A stretch of DNA of 64,000 nt. Source: Leptospirales bacterium. Lineage in GTDB: Bacteria > Spirochaetota > Leptospiria > Leptospirales > Leptonemataceae. A model generated the notes under the pieces. The model searched no databases. It was not told the origin of the DNA and saw only the letters and a program-made list of their open reading frames with translations. Of this stretch, positions 27,654 through 37,354 are shown in pieces (position 1 is the first letter of the stretch; each line of letters opens with the position of its first letter). A program made the translations under genes and the position numbers. Where the stretch lies: assembly GCA_019694655.1 (NCBI GenBank), contig JAIBBN010000002.1:186001-250000 (forward strand). Direction: 5' to 3'.

Positions 27654-29936
27654 TCATTCCTCCGGATATACGCTATAAATTGCGCCATAATGCAGGAAGT
27701 TCTGGTAGGTAACGCGACAGTAGTTGCGCGCCTCCTCAGAAGGCAAGGCCTCCAGAAAATGGTAGAAGTCTCCCTTGTACAGATCGCGTTTCCATTTACG
27801 CAAATTTCCGGGGCCGCCGTTGTAGGCGATTGCCGCCCAGCGAAAATCGCCGCTGTTGCTGCGCATCAAATCGGCAAAAAAGGCCGCGCCCATTTTGATG
27901 TTCAAAGCAGGCGCCGAGAAATCTGCGCCTGGCGCGCCGAAGCGGCGCGCCAGCCAGCGACCGGTAGCAGGCATGATTTGCATCAGGCCGCGCGCACCGG
28001 AACGACTGACAGCGCGCTCCACAAACATGCTTTCCTGACGCATCAGGGCGTAGACGGCATACTCGGAGATATTGTATTGTGCGGCGTTCTGTTGCACCTC
28101 GCGTCGATAGGGACGGGGGTAGAGGCTTTTCAGCAGGGGGGCTGGTTGAGTAAAGGGATCCTCGGCCATTCCGGACTCGCGCATGTACAGCCGCGCGTAG
28201 TACACTGAGATGTTGAGATGACCGCTGCGCAATCCGAGAGCGGCCATTACTGCCGAGCGATCCAGTCGCGTCAGTCGATTGCGGTAGCGTTCTTCGAAAA
28301 ACTCGGCGCCAAGACCGGTTTCGCCCAGTCGGTAGAGGGCGACAATCTCCTCCGGGGGATCAAACTCGCCGGAGGAAATTGCCTTCCACAGTCGCAGGCC
28401 ATCGTAGCTTTGATAGCGCGCGGGATCCTGTCTGGCCAGGAAGCGCCACGCCTCTTCGCGCCCGCCATAGCGCGATAGCCATTGGTAGTAGCTTTCTTTC
28501 CCGCTTACCTGATGCCAATCGCGGGCGTAGTCCCCGCCGCGATTGAGATCCCAGAAGGCGCCGGAGTAGAAGCTGCCCGGCATCCAGCGATAGAACTCCG
28601 CCGCCAGTTCTTGCGCTCGCTGAGCCTGGTTGTTTTCCTGTAAGTAGCGATGGTACCAGTATACGAAACGTCCGCGGGCAGTACCAGGCGGCAGCGAGGC
28701 CTGCGTTTTTCGCCAGCTTTGTTCCGGGGCCCAGCGAATGTGTTCCGCATCCGGACCAATGAGCAGACGAACCAATGAATCCTGAACCGCAAAATTGGAA
28801 GGGTTGGCCTTGAGGTAGGCAATCAATTCATCCAGCAGAGCGTCGTTGGAGGCGTCCTCCTCCAGCAGCTCGATGTAGCGCTGCCACATCGCCGGACGGG
28901 CGGGCATCAGGTGACGATGTTGACGCAGCAGATTGAGGGCCGCCTGTTTCTGACCGTTGCGAATCAGGAGCGCCGACCAGGCGTCCACGATGTGCGGCTG
29001 CTGTGAAAGGAAGGTGTAACTGCGTTCAGCAAGCTGTGGCAGTCGAGGCGCCTGTCCGGTGAGGGCCAGAAATTCGCCGTCTCCGCGAAGCCTGGCCACG
29101 TTGGTTGTAGCTACAATCTGATCGGCGCTGACCAGATTTCGCAGCGACTCTCGTTCGGCCCTTTCCAGTTTAGTTCCAAGAGCAATGAGATCGCGGGCCG
29201 GGCTGCCAAAACCGGGCGCCTCGCTTCCGCTAAATATGCCAGGAAAATTGCGACGAATTTCCTGGAGTGCGCTGCGGGCTTGCCAGTCTGCGTCGCTATC
29301 TCTTGCCGCGGCCAATAGATAAGGGAAGGCGCGATCTTTCTGAGCATTGCGCAGATAGACCTGCCCGCGCAGCAGATCCAGCGCAGCGGAGCGATATCGA
29401 CGCGATTCGGCCAGTGCGGCCGCGGCGGCTATATCTCCCTTTCGCATTCGTAGGCCAATGAGCTGGGCATAGACCTTGCGATTGAGCGGATCCTCTTGTT
29501 CCAGCGAAATGGGCCCCAGCAGCGCCAGTGAGAGTTCCGTCAGATCCCGGCTATCGGCGATGCTGGCCGCCTTCCACAGCGCCAGGCGCGCCGAAAAACT
29601 GGCAATTTCGGAGCGAGGCCCGCGTTCCAGGCAGGCCTGGAGTTGCGCCAATTCCGCCGACGGACAGCGTATCCCTGCCAGTTGCAGCAGCTGTGTAATG
29701 CCGGCCAGGGCGGCTGCGGGGCTCGACTCGGCATGCGCCGTAGCCAGCGCCAGCGCGTAGCGCTCATCGAAGCGTTGTGGCGCACGCTGCGCATAGCGAG
29801 CCTTGATTTCCTGCCAGCGCTCGCCACGCAGCTGTGCAAAAATGTCGCTTTCCGGCCCCTCGGCGGCCAGTTCTGGCGCGCAGGCAAGGAGCGCAGCAAG
29901 CACGCACAACCAGGAAGCGCGATCCAAGAAGGCCAT
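27654..29936 (-). CDS. Soluble lytic transglycosylase (SLT family) lipoprotein
   Basis: The start ATG gives a signal peptide with LLAC as a lipobox. About 560 residues of helical TPR/superhelical repeats follow, as in Slt70. The C-terminal SLT domain begins AVYALMRQESMFVERAVSRS, where the Glu of RQES is catalytic, then GARGLMQIMPATGRWLA and AYNGGPGN. It cuts peptidoglycan between MurNAc and GlcNAc, leaving 1,6-anhydro ends. A much longer frame extends upstream to 30590, but it has no domain and overlaps the plus-strand gene, so I reject that start. Confidence 0.92.
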   Translation of the reverse strand: MAFLDRASWLCVLAALLACAPELAAEGPESDIFAQLRGERWQEIKARYAQRAPQRFDERYALALATAHAESSPAAALAGITQLLQLAGIRCPSAELAQLQACLERGPRSEIASFSARLALWKAASIADSRDLTELSLALLGPISLEQEDPLNRKVYAQLIGLRMRKGDIAAAAALAESRRYRSAALDLLRGQVYLRNAQKDRAFPYLLAAARDSDADWQARSALQEIRRNFPGIFSGSEAPGFGSPARDLIALGTKLERAERESLRNLVSADQIVATTNVARLRGDGEFLALTGQAPRLPQLAERSYTFLSQQPHIVDAWSALLIRNGQKQAALNLLRQHRHLMPARPAMWQRYIELLEEDASNDALLDELIAYLKANPSNFAVQDSLVRLLIGPDAEHIRWAPEQSWRKTQASLPPGTARGRFVYWYHRYLQENNQAQRAQELAAEFYRWMPGSFYSGAFWDLNRGGDYARDWHQVSGKESYYQWLSRYGGREEAWRFLARQDPARYQSYDGLRLWKAISSGEFDPPEEIVALYRLGETGLGAEFFEERYRNRLTRLDRSAVMAALGLRSGHLNISVYYARLYMRESGMAEDPFTQPAPLLKSLYPRPYRREVQQNAAQYNISEYAVYALMRQESMFVERAVSRSGARGLMQIMPATGRWLARRFGAPGADFSAPALNIKMGAAFFADLMRSNSGDFRWAAIAYNGGPGNLRKWKRDLYKGDFYHFLEALPSEEARNYCRVTYQNFLHYGAIYSVYPEE

Positions 29937-30019
29937 CCCCGCCAATTGTCGGCCTGCAATTCGACCGTCAGCGCGTTTTTTGTGGCCGCACGAGGCCCTT
30001 TCATCGATACGTACTTCAG

Positions 30020-31525
30020 ATGCCTGCTGCCCGCCAACAAGGCGCCAGTCTACGCTCGCTGCGATTACGACCGGCGGCGCCTCCCACCGAAAGCTGGAGT
30101 TTGCACTTCGAACAGAAGCTGCTGCCTGGGCTGCGCAGCGAAATCCATATGGCCCATGCTGTTCGACCCGGCCTCGACGGCTTCCCGGCGCCGTGCCTGC
30201 ATCCCTTGACCTACCTCCGGGCCAGTCGACTGCACGATCTGGAATTCCGGGCCTCGCTGGAAAAGGGCCTTGATCCTGCATATCGAGCGTTGACACGCAG
30301 CGGCGCGCCCTTGCGCGCCGGACTGCGACAACCCCTGGCGCGCGCCCTCGCATTGTATTCATTTGCGCGAATGCGCGCCGATTGGCTGTATTCCCTGGCC
30401 GTTCGCGAAACGGAACGCGAGAATCCGGATGCAGGGATACTGCAGCTGGCATCGTTCTATGCGTTGTGGCAAGGGCAGTCCAGCGCAAGCGCCTGGTTTC
30501 GGCGGCAGGTCCTTCAACCCGAAGCGTACTTCGAACTGGCAATGCAACTGCTGGCCCCGCAAAAGAAGAAGAGCCAATCCGCTTCTTCAACGGAGGGCGC
30601 CGGCGCCGGGGTGCGCCGTCTGTTATGGCTCGACGCCGCTGCCAGCAGCGAACGCGTTTCGGAGGCTTATATCATTCGTCGTAGCTCGCGTAATCCGCCG
30701 GTCGACGCCGAGGACCTGTTTGATCTTTTCGTTCAGCTCTGGCAGCGCGGGATGCTTTTTCGAGCGGCGCGCTTGCTATGGCGTAGGATTCGGCTGATGG
30801 GCGCTTCGCCTGCGATTTGCCACGAGCTGGCTATGCTGGCGCTCAGCAATGGTCGCCTGAGTGCGGCGCTGCGCGCCCTGGCTGCGGCGCCTCCTTCCGA
30901 CCAGGCCGCATTGCTTTTGCTGTGTCGAGCGACCGTGGCGCTCGCTTGCGCAGCGCCAAGGAGCGGCAATTTCACGCCTGTCCCTGCATCGCTTGGTGGT
31001 GCGCTGCAGGGATCAGGAGCGTCCAACGCGCTGCTCTGGCTGGCAGCGCAGGGCGCGGATGACGCCCGATCCGCGGAGTTGAGCGGCCAGCTGGTCAGCC
31101 TGCAGCGCGGTCGCGGATGGGACGCACAACTGGCGGCGCTGGCCATGGCGGCAACGGAAAATCCGCCGCTGGAAGCATTGACCATGCGCTGCTGCGCTTT
31201 GATCAGTTCTTTTTCCATTCCGGCTCGTCTGCAATTGGCGGCATGGATAGCGTCGCGCGATCCGGAACTGTCTCGACGCCTGGCAACAACTGGCGGCGAA
31301 GTCTGGCGGCAGCATCAGCTTGCTGCGGCGCTGGCGCAAGCGGGCGACGCCCCTGGGGCCTGGAAACTGGTTCGCCGTCTGCTGCAACGCGCGCCAAATA
31401 GCAGCATCCTGCTGGAAGATGCAGCCTTGTTGCTGCGCGCCCAGGGCGCCGAGCAGCGGGCTGCGGCTTTTGACGCTAGGGCGAAGGCGGCTGGTGAACA
31501 GGAGGAAATGGCCGGGGAAAAGTGA
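30020..31525 (+). CDS. Hypothetical TPR-like helical repeat protein
   Basis: This protein of about 500 residues is mostly helical, rich in Ala, Leu and Arg, with TPR-like units in its second half (LFRAARLLWRRIRLMGASPAICHELAML, HQLAAALAQAGDAPGAWKLVRRLLQRAP). No signal peptide or catalytic motif is visible. The start is uncertain: 30020 is an ATG with little domain-like sequence for the first 40 codons, and an ATG at 30149 is an alternative. It is divergent from the lytic transglycosylase and ends directly before the next gene. Confidence 0.55.
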   Translation: MPAARQQGASLRSLRLRPAAPPTESWSLHFEQKLLPGLRSEIHMAHAVRPGLDGFPAPCLHPLTYLRASRLHDLEFRASLEKGLDPAYRALTRSGAPLRAGLRQPLARALALYSFARMRADWLYSLAVRETERENPDAGILQLASFYALWQGQSSASAWFRRQVLQPEAYFELAMQLLAPQKKKSQSASSTEGAGAGVRRLLWLDAAASSERVSEAYIIRRSSRNPPVDAEDLFDLFVQLWQRGMLFRAARLLWRRIRLMGASPAICHELAMLALSNGRLSAALRALAAAPPSDQAALLLLCRATVALACAAPRSGNFTPVPASLGGALQGSGASNALLWLAAQGADDARSAELSGQLVSLQRGRGWDAQLAALAMAATENPPLEALTMRCCALISSFSIPARLQLAAWIASRDPELSRRLATTGGEVWRQHQLAAALAQAGDAPGAWKLVRRLLQRAPNSSILLEDAALLLRAQGAEQRAAAFDARAKAAGEQEEMAGEK

Positions 31526-31561
31526 TTGTCAGGCTTGCTTCCCGTCCGTCATTTCACGGCT

Positions 31562-32398
31562 GTGCCGGTATCGCTCAGTCCAGAACAAAAAGAAGAAGCG
31601 GAAAAACTGCTTCGCTACCTGAAGCAGATGGAAGGAATCATCCGCACCACGCCAAATGCGGAGCAGAAAGCGCGCGTCTCGCGCGAGATGCAACGTTACC
31701 GCGAGAAATTGGGCGGCTTCCTGGCGGGGAGGGATGTCAGTCGCTTCACCGCCGATCAGCTGCGCGGAGAGCTGGGTCTGGGAGATTCTGAATCTGCAGC
31801 GCCGATTGCAACCTCGCCGGCTGGACGGTCAGTGACCGACTACAGCATATTGCAAAAGTTCCCTGTCCAGAAGGCCTCGCCCAACAGCACGGATCCCGAC
31901 ATCAATCTGCTGGCGACGCTCTGGCATACAATCAATGACGAGTATTGGCCGGCGCTTTCAGAATTGCACTGCAAACTGGATTTTTCCCACAGTGCAGAGC
32001 GTGAAGCGCTGCGCGCCGGACTGGAAAATATCTCGCGAAATTTGAAGGTACTGGTGGAGACGCTGGAAGAATACGCCGGCGCGGAAAAGCCAGATTTCCG
32101 GGAACAATTGCTGAAGATGAAGAATCGCCAGAGCCGCGCCTTCATCTTCGATAGCAATGAAGCGCTCAAAAAATTGCGCGATTTTCTGTCCAAGCTGAAC
32201 GACGACATTGCTGAGCGCGGCGGGATTGTCATAAACAAGACAGATCGGTTGAAGTTCAATTCCCGCTTTGAAAAAGCCACGGTGCTGGAGAACCGTACCC
32301 TGGCTGAAGGCCTGCAAGAATTTCTGCAATTTACAGTAGAGGCCATTGAAAAGCTGAATTTGCCCACTTTGAAGGCAAAAGGCCAGGGCGCCAGCTGA
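31562..32398 (+). CDS. Hypothetical cytoplasmic protein, helical
   Basis: I do not recognise the family. The N-terminus is a long charged helix (SPEQKEEAEKLLRYLKQMEGI), and the middle and end are also helical with a few strands (SRAFIFDSNEALKKLRDFLSK, NKTDRLKFNSRFEKATVL). No signal peptide or membrane helix is present. I place the start at the GTG at 31562, which gives MPVSLSPEQ; a TTG at 31526 is possible but the extra 12 residues look random. Bactofilin follows 81 bases later, so the two may share a transcript. Confidence 0.55.
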   Translation: MPVSLSPEQKEEAEKLLRYLKQMEGIIRTTPNAEQKARVSREMQRYREKLGGFLAGRDVSRFTADQLRGELGLGDSESAAPIATSPAGRSVTDYSILQKFPVQKASPNSTDPDINLLATLWHTINDEYWPALSELHCKLDFSHSAEREALRAGLENISRNLKVLVETLEEYAGAEKPDFREQLLKMKNRQSRAFIFDSNEALKKLRDFLSKLNDDIAERGGIVINKTDRLKFNSRFEKATVLENRTLAEGLQEFLQFTVEAIEKLNLPTLKAKGQGAS

Positions 32399-32479
32399 GC
32401 GCCCGTTGCCTTCCGAAGCGTCCAGAAAAGGCTTTTCGAGTCAAGGCAAGCGGGCGGCACTGGCCATTCGGAGCGTACG

Positions 32480-32917
32480 ATGGCACTGGTTCGGGCAGCC
32501 TCAGAGGTTACCAACTCCACAATTGGCGAAAATTCCTATTTCAATGGGCGATTTTTTATCAATGGCTCCTTGAAAATCGATGGAAAATTCGAAGGTAAAT
32601 CGCTTCAGGCCGATCAACTTTATATCGGAGTTACAGGGCGGGTCAAGACCAACGTCACCGCATCCTCGGTCATAGTCGAAGGGATCATCATTGGCAATAT
32701 CACGGCCCGCAATCGGGTTATGCTCTTGCCGACCGCTCGTATCCTTGGCGATATCAGCACTCCGGAGTTGATCATCCAGAATGGGGTAATTCTGGAAGGG
32801 CGCTGCATGATCAGCCACGATCTGAAACACTCGGCGCGCGCCTACATTGATAGCGAGTATGCCCGCGACAACCTCTCGCTTGAAAAGCTCTTTGGATCCC
32901 GCCAGAAGGCCTCCTGA
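32480..32917 (+). CDS. Bactofilin (polymer-forming cytoskeletal protein)
   Basis: The 145-residue protein has the DUF583 right-handed beta-helix pattern: repeated short units with Gly and hydrophobics (YFNGRFFINGSLKIDGKFEG, IVEGIIIGNITARNRVMLLP, ARILGDISTPELIIQNGVILEG). Bactofilins polymerise without nucleotide and help set cell shape or place cell-wall enzymes. Membrane targeting would come from its short N-terminal tail. The 3' end overlaps the pdxA start region in another frame. A lytic transglycosylase and an M23 peptidase, frequent partners, are elsewhere in the window. Confidence 0.92.
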   Translation: MALVRAASEVTNSTIGENSYFNGRFFINGSLKIDGKFEGKSLQADQLYIGVTGRVKTNVTASSVIVEGIIIGNITARNRVMLLPTARILGDISTPELIIQNGVILEGRCMISHDLKHSARAYIDSEYARDNLSLEKLFGSRQKAS

Positions 32918-33920
32918 TTCGCCGCTGATCATTACCGGCGGCGATCCGGCAGGGATTGGCGCCGAGCTACTGGTCTCACTTCTTCCAGAAATCGTACCCG
33001 GCCAGGCGCGGCCAACGTTGCTGCTTGCTACGGGAGGCCGCCGGCAACTGGAGAGTCTGCGCACGGCGCTCGGCAAGAAGCATTTCCGCACGCTTTCCTT
33101 TCAAGAAATGTGCGACATCTATCCGCGCTTGCCGGACGGACTCTGCGCGGTTGATCTTTGTAGCGAAATGAAATTGGAGGCGTCGCCGCCTGGCGTGGCC
33201 GCCATCAGCGGCGGCGCATTAGCGTTTCGCGCGCTGCAGTGGGCTTGCGACCTCACTGAGAGGTCGCCGCCGGCAGCACTGGTTACGGCGCCAATCTCCA
33301 AGGAGTCCGTTGTGGCCAGCGGGCAGAGCGGATTCGTCGGTCACACCGAGTATCTGGCCGGCCGAGCGAATTGCGAAGTCCTGATGTTGATGCACGGACG
33401 CAAACTATCTGTGGTCCCTCTGACCATTCATGTTGCCCTGCGGGAGGCCCCGCAGCGCCTCCGCGAAACATTGCAATCTGCCGGACTGATTCGCCTGCTT
33501 GGCAAACTGTTGTCCATGCCGCCATTCCGCGGCCGACGCGCCGCCCTGCTGGGGCTGAATCCCCATGCCGGCGAAGGCGGACTTCTGGGCGACGAGGAAC
33601 AGCGATGGCTTGGCCCCTGGTGTGAAGCGCTGCGGCAAGCCGGCGTGCCAGTGGAGGGGCCATTGAGCGCCGATGGCTTCTTCTTTGAGGAGGTGCGCCG
33701 TGAATTTCGTCTGGCGCTGGCCTGTTACCACGATCAGGGCCTGGCGCCCTTCAAGGCCCTCGAAGGTCGCGATGGATTGAATGTTACCATTGGACTGCCC
33801 TATCTCCGCATCAGTCCCGATCACGGCGTTGCGTTTGCGATTGCCGGCCGCGGCCGTTGCGATGCAAGCAGTATGCGACGCGCCCTGCAGGCCGGTTACG
33901 CCGGGAGTATTGCTGAATGA
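32859..33920 (+). CDS. pdxA: 4-hydroxythreonine-4-phosphate dehydrogenase
   Basis: PdxA oxidises 4-phosphohydroxy-threonine in the DXP-dependent pathway to pyridoxal phosphate. The protein shows ITGGDPAGIGAE, the metal-binding histidines in GFVGHTEYLA, LTIHVALREAP and YHDQGLAPFKAL, and the C-terminal SPDHGVAFAIAGRGRCDAS. The start is uncertain: the ATG at 32859 lies within bactofilin with a 59-base overlap, and TTG codons at 32880 and 32892 would shorten the overlap. Conserved sequence begins only near residue 25, so any of these works. Confidence 0.92.
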   Translation: MPATTSRLKSSLDPARRPPDSPLIITGGDPAGIGAELLVSLLPEIVPGQARPTLLLATGGRRQLESLRTALGKKHFRTLSFQEMCDIYPRLPDGLCAVDLCSEMKLEASPPGVAAISGGALAFRALQWACDLTERSPPAALVTAPISKESVVASGQSGFVGHTEYLAGRANCEVLMLMHGRKLSVVPLTIHVALREAPQRLRETLQSAGLIRLLGKLLSMPPFRGRRAALLGLNPHAGEGGLLGDEEQRWLGPWCEALRQAGVPVEGPLSADGFFFEEVRREFRLALACYHDQGLAPFKALEGRDGLNVTIGLPYLRISPDHGVAFAIAGRGRCDASSMRRALQAGYAGSIAE

Positions 33921-34375
33921 GCCTTACACAACTTGTCGCTCCGCTGCTGCTGCTATGGGCGCTTGGCGTCCTGTTTCTGCTGATCCGGTCGGAGGTTCCC
34001 TGGCTCTGGCGGATTTCCGGTCTCCTGATTTTCAGTTTCTATGCCCTGTTTTTTCGCACCGAGCTGGCACATGCCTTTGGCGCTCTGCAGAGCAACTGGT
34101 CCGAGCAACTCTGGAGCTATCTGGCCACGGCGTGGGCCTTTCTGCCGCTCTTCTTACTGCTGTTCTGGCCTATTGCAGTCTGGATAGCCGCGGCTGCAAG
34201 AAGCCCAGGCCTTGCCCATAGCTTGCTGCGCAATCTGGCAGTATTGACGCTTTTCTACTGGCTTTTCTGGATGCTTGCCGCCGCCACCGGCTTCGATTTC
34301 TCCGCCGATCTGCGACGCATCTTGCCCGAAAACCTTCCGCTACCTGCGCTGCCGCAACCGCCGCCCGCGCGCTAG
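33917..34375 (+). CDS. Hypothetical inner-membrane protein
   Basis: The 152-residue protein has about four hydrophobic segments (VAPLLLLWALGVLFLLI, ISGLLIFSFYALFF, TAWAFLPLFLLLFWPIAVWIAA, LTLFYWLFWMLAAATG) and a Pro-rich C-terminus. No family is recognised. It overlaps the pdxA stop in an ATGA junction and overlaps the convergent WecA-like gene by 4 bases at the other end. Confidence 0.6.
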   Translation: MSLTQLVAPLLLLWALGVLFLLIRSEVPWLWRISGLLIFSFYALFFRTELAHAFGALQSNWSEQLWSYLATAWAFLPLFLLLFWPIAVWIAAAARSPGLAHSLLRNLAVLTLFYWLFWMLAAATGFDFSADLRRILPENLPLPALPQPPPAR

Positions 34376-35529
34376 TTCGAATGATGATCTCGCACCGATG
34401 GCCCGGAGTTCGCAAGCCGGGCCCCAAAGCGTTTGGCCAACAGCGCGTGAATAAGCAGGCAAAGGCACAAAACAATGAAGCCGACGAGCAGCGCTAGTCC
34501 GGGCGCGACGCTGGCAGCGCGCAACGCAACTGGTGCGATTCCCGGAAGAAAGAACAACAGGGAGAAAAGGGCCAGAATTCTCAGCGGCCGCTTTCCGGCC
34601 TGCGACATGCGCTGGTAGAGGTGCTCGCGATGGGCATGCAGCAGGCTTGCGCCGGAACGCAATCTGCGCAGCAAAGTCAAAGTCGGATCAATAACAAAGG
34701 GCAGGCAGAGAAAAAAGCCGGTCCATTGATCAAATAGCGCCGGCTGCTCCTCAGGCTTCAAGATTCGCGCAGTGAGAATAGCAATGTCATGCGCCGGACG
34801 CAATGGAAAGGCGATAACCGGGAAGGCCAGTGCGAATCCCAGAAAGTAGGAGCCTGCATCTCCCATGAAAATGCGAGCTGGCGGAATGTTCCAGAGTAGA
34901 AATCCAATCAGTCCCGCGCCGAGGGCTGCGTAGGCAAATTGGAATAGCCGGTAAACGCCAGTCGACTGTAACTCCGGCGCTCCAACGCCGGAATCCAATT
35001 GGAAAAGAACAGCGAAGGCAACACAGGTTAGCAGGGCGAGACCGCCCGCAAACCCATCCATGCCATCCATGAAATTTACGAAGTTCACCATAGCTACCAG
35101 CCACAGCACCTGTACCAGCAGCGCCGGCCATCCTTCCAGGGCAATGTAGCCGCCAAGACGCAACTGATCATCGGCGCCTAAGTAGGCGGCCACGGAACAG
35201 ATCAGAGCCTGTGCCAGCAGTCGATTGAGGGCCGGGAGCTGGTAGCGATCGTCGAGCAATCCCAGAAGGGTCAGACAGAGGGATCCGCCGGCCGCCGCCA
35301 CAACGGTCGGACTCAGGTATGAGGGCTGATAGATCAGGGCCACAACAATTGCAGTCAAATAGGCAAGCGCAAAGGAAAGCCCTCCGCCACGCGCCACGAC
35401 ACGATTGTGCATGGATCGCTGATTGGGAATATCCGGGAGCACCTCGCTGAGTCCGGTAAGCGCGCCGGTCAGACCCAGTGCAGCGATAAAGGCAGTGGCG
35501 AGCAGGAGCGCCTGAGTGAATGGAGACAT
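34372..35529 (-). CDS. Glycosyltransferase family 4, WecA/MraY-like
   Basis: This polytopic membrane protein (about 10-11 helices) transfers a sugar-1-phosphate to undecaprenyl phosphate. Visible motifs are LGLLDDRYQLPA (the DD pair near the active site), NFVNFMDGMDGFAGG, RIFMGDAGSYFLGF and HREHLYQRM. These fit WecA and related starters of O-antigen or other surface glycans better than MraY. The start ATG (MSPFTQ) follows a stretch with no domain. It is divergent from dapA. Confidence 0.88.
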   Translation of the reverse strand: MSPFTQALLLATAFIAALGLTGALTGLSEVLPDIPNQRSMHNRVVARGGGLSFALAYLTAIVVALIYQPSYLSPTVVAAAGGSLCLTLLGLLDDRYQLPALNRLLAQALICSVAAYLGADDQLRLGGYIALEGWPALLVQVLWLVAMVNFVNFMDGMDGFAGGLALLTCVAFAVLFQLDSGVGAPELQSTGVYRLFQFAYAALGAGLIGFLLWNIPPARIFMGDAGSYFLGFALAFPVIAFPLRPAHDIAILTARILKPEEQPALFDQWTGFFLCLPFVIDPTLTLLRRLRSGASLLHAHREHLYQRMSQAGKRPLRILALFSLLFFLPGIAPVALRAASVAPGLALLVGFIVLCLCLLIHALLAKRFGARLANSGPSVRDHHSN

Positions 35530-35645
35530 CTGGTTGCAACCGCTGATGATGGCTAAGAATGGACAAATTCTCCACGCGCCGGATTCTCGGTCGAGAGTCA
35601 AATGGGAATAGGGCTTGCGGCGCCTGATTCCCGGGACGGCGGCAA

Positions 35646-36530
35646 ATGGAATTCAAGGGAGTCTTTACAGCGCTGATCACGCCCCTGCAAAATCAGGGAC
35701 GGACGATTGACTTTGGCGCTCTTCGGGAGCTGGTTGAGAGGCAAGCCGCTGCGGGAGTGAAGGGCGTCGTTCCCTGCGGAACCACCGGCGAATCGCCAAC
35801 GCTCAGCCATCAGGAACATGCCGAGGTCATTCGCAAAACGGTGGAATACGCCCGCGGGCGCTTGCTGGTCGTAGCCGGCGCTGGATCCAATGCAACTGCC
35901 GAAGCCATCCAGCTGACCGCAGACGCCTGCGCGGCCGGCGTTGATGGCGTAATGCTGGTCAGTCCATACTACAACAAACCATCCCAGGACGGGCTGATCC
36001 GGCACTTCCAGGCTGTGGCCGATGCCAGCACGGTTCCAGTGATGCTGTACAATATTCGCGGACGGACCGCTGTAAATATCGAAGTCGAAACGCTGCAGCG
36101 TTTGATTGAACACCCGCGCATTCAAGCGATCAAGGAAGCCAGCGGGGATCCGGCGCAGATGACCCGCATCATTCGATACTGCGGTTCGCGCGTGGCAATG
36201 TTGAGCGGAGACGACAATCTGATTCCGGCAGTGATGGGAATCGGCGGTCAGGGCGTGGTGTCCGTGGCCTCCAACCTGTATCCGCGGCGCATGGTGCGCA
36301 TGATGGACCTCTATTTGAAGGGCGACTTTGTTGCGGCCAATCAACAATTTTATGAACTCTTCGATTTCATGAATGCCCTGTTCTGGGATGTGAATCCGAC
36401 GCCGATCAAAGCGGCGGCGCACCTGCGCGGACTCTGCAATCCTGAACTTCGCTTGCCCTTGCTCAGCCTCGATTCGGTACGTCAGGCGCAACTGTCCGAT
36501 CTTCTGCAACGAATCGGAGAAGACTCTTGA
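35646..36530 (+). CDS. dapA: 4-hydroxy-tetrahydrodipicolinate synthase
   Basis: DapA condenses pyruvate with aspartate semialdehyde in the lysine/diaminopimelate pathway. The 294-residue TIM-barrel shows PCGTTGESPTLSHQEH, YNIRGRTAVNIE (the catalytic Tyr region) and IQAIKEASGDP with the Schiff-base Lys. Its stop overlaps the dapB start by 4 bases. Diaminopimelate also goes into peptidoglycan. Confidence 0.96.
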   Translation: MEFKGVFTALITPLQNQGRTIDFGALRELVERQAAAGVKGVVPCGTTGESPTLSHQEHAEVIRKTVEYARGRLLVVAGAGSNATAEAIQLTADACAAGVDGVMLVSPYYNKPSQDGLIRHFQAVADASTVPVMLYNIRGRTAVNIEVETLQRLIEHPRIQAIKEASGDPAQMTRIIRYCGSRVAMLSGDDNLIPAVMGIGGQGVVSVASNLYPRRMVRMMDLYLKGDFVAANQQFYELFDFMNALFWDVNPTPIKAAAHLRGLCNPELRLPLLSLDSVRQAQLSDLLQRIGEDS

Positions 36531-37339
36531 TCCGTTTCGCCATGTCCGGCGCCGGCGGGCGCATGGGCCGAACGATCATTGCCCTTTCGCGAAGGACGCA
36601 CAGCCCGGAGGGCAAGTCCTTTGAGCTGGTGGGCGCGCTGGAACGTCCAGATTCCAGCCTGCTGGGACTGGACGCTGGCGTGACTGCCGGCGTTGGACCG
36701 CTGCAGATTGCGATCAGCGATCAGCCAGGCCTGGCCTTGCAGCAGGCCCAGGTTGTGATTGATTTCTCCAGCGCGGCAGGCGCACTCGCTGTTGCTGCAG
36801 CATGCGCCGATCGTGGCGTGGCGCTGGCCGTTGGGGCTACCGGACTGAGCGCCGCTGAGCGCGCCAGGCTCGAAGGCTTTGCCGCTCGCATTCCGTTGCT
36901 GATCTCGCCCAATATGTCGCTGGGCGTGAACATCCTGTTTCGGCTGACAGAGATCGCCTGCAAAGCTCTGGGCCCTGGCTTTGATGCTGAAATACACGAA
37001 GTGCACCATCGCTTCAAACGCGACGCGCCCTCCGGCACAGCCATGCGCTTGAAGGAAATTTTGTTGCGTGAACTGTCTCGCGAAGAAGGCGATGTGGTCT
37101 ACGGACGCAGCGGCGAACCAGGACCGCGCGGTGCAGCGGAGATCGGCATTCACGCCTTGCGCGGCGGAGATGTCGTGGGAGACCACACTGTTTATTTTTT
37201 CGGCGATGGCGAGCGCGTCGAGCTAACACATCGCGCCTCATCGCGCGAGACATTTGCGGCGGGCGCCCTGCGAGCTGCCGCGTTCCTTGCGGACCAGCCG
37301 CCGGGACTCTATGCCATGAAGGATGTACTGGGCATTTGA
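36527..37339 (+). CDS. dapB: 4-hydroxy-tetrahydrodipicolinate reductase
   Basis: DapB reduces the DapA product with NAD(P)H. The 270-residue protein begins with a TTG overlapping dapA, then MSGAGGRMGRTIIALS as dinucleotide motif. The substrate-binding signature EVHHRFKRDAPSGTAM is intact. It also has VGATGLSAAE and a C-terminal GLYAMKDVLGI. cdaA follows 15 bases later. Confidence 0.96.
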   Translation: MIRFAMSGAGGRMGRTIIALSRRTHSPEGKSFELVGALERPDSSLLGLDAGVTAGVGPLQIAISDQPGLALQQAQVVIDFSSAAGALAVAAACADRGVALAVGATGLSAAERARLEGFAARIPLLISPNMSLGVNILFRLTEIACKALGPGFDAEIHEVHHRFKRDAPSGTAMRLKEILLRELSREEGDVVYGRSGEPGPRGAAEIGIHALRGGDVVGDHTVYFFGDGERVELTHRASSRETFAAGALRAAAFLADQPPGLYAMKDVLGI

Positions 37340-37354
37340 GCCCGGAGCGACGAC

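Noticed and set aside
29937-30590. N-terminal extension of the lytic transglycosylase frame
   Set aside because: It has no domain, would bury the lipoprotein signal in the middle of the protein, and overlaps the plus-strand helical protein gene.
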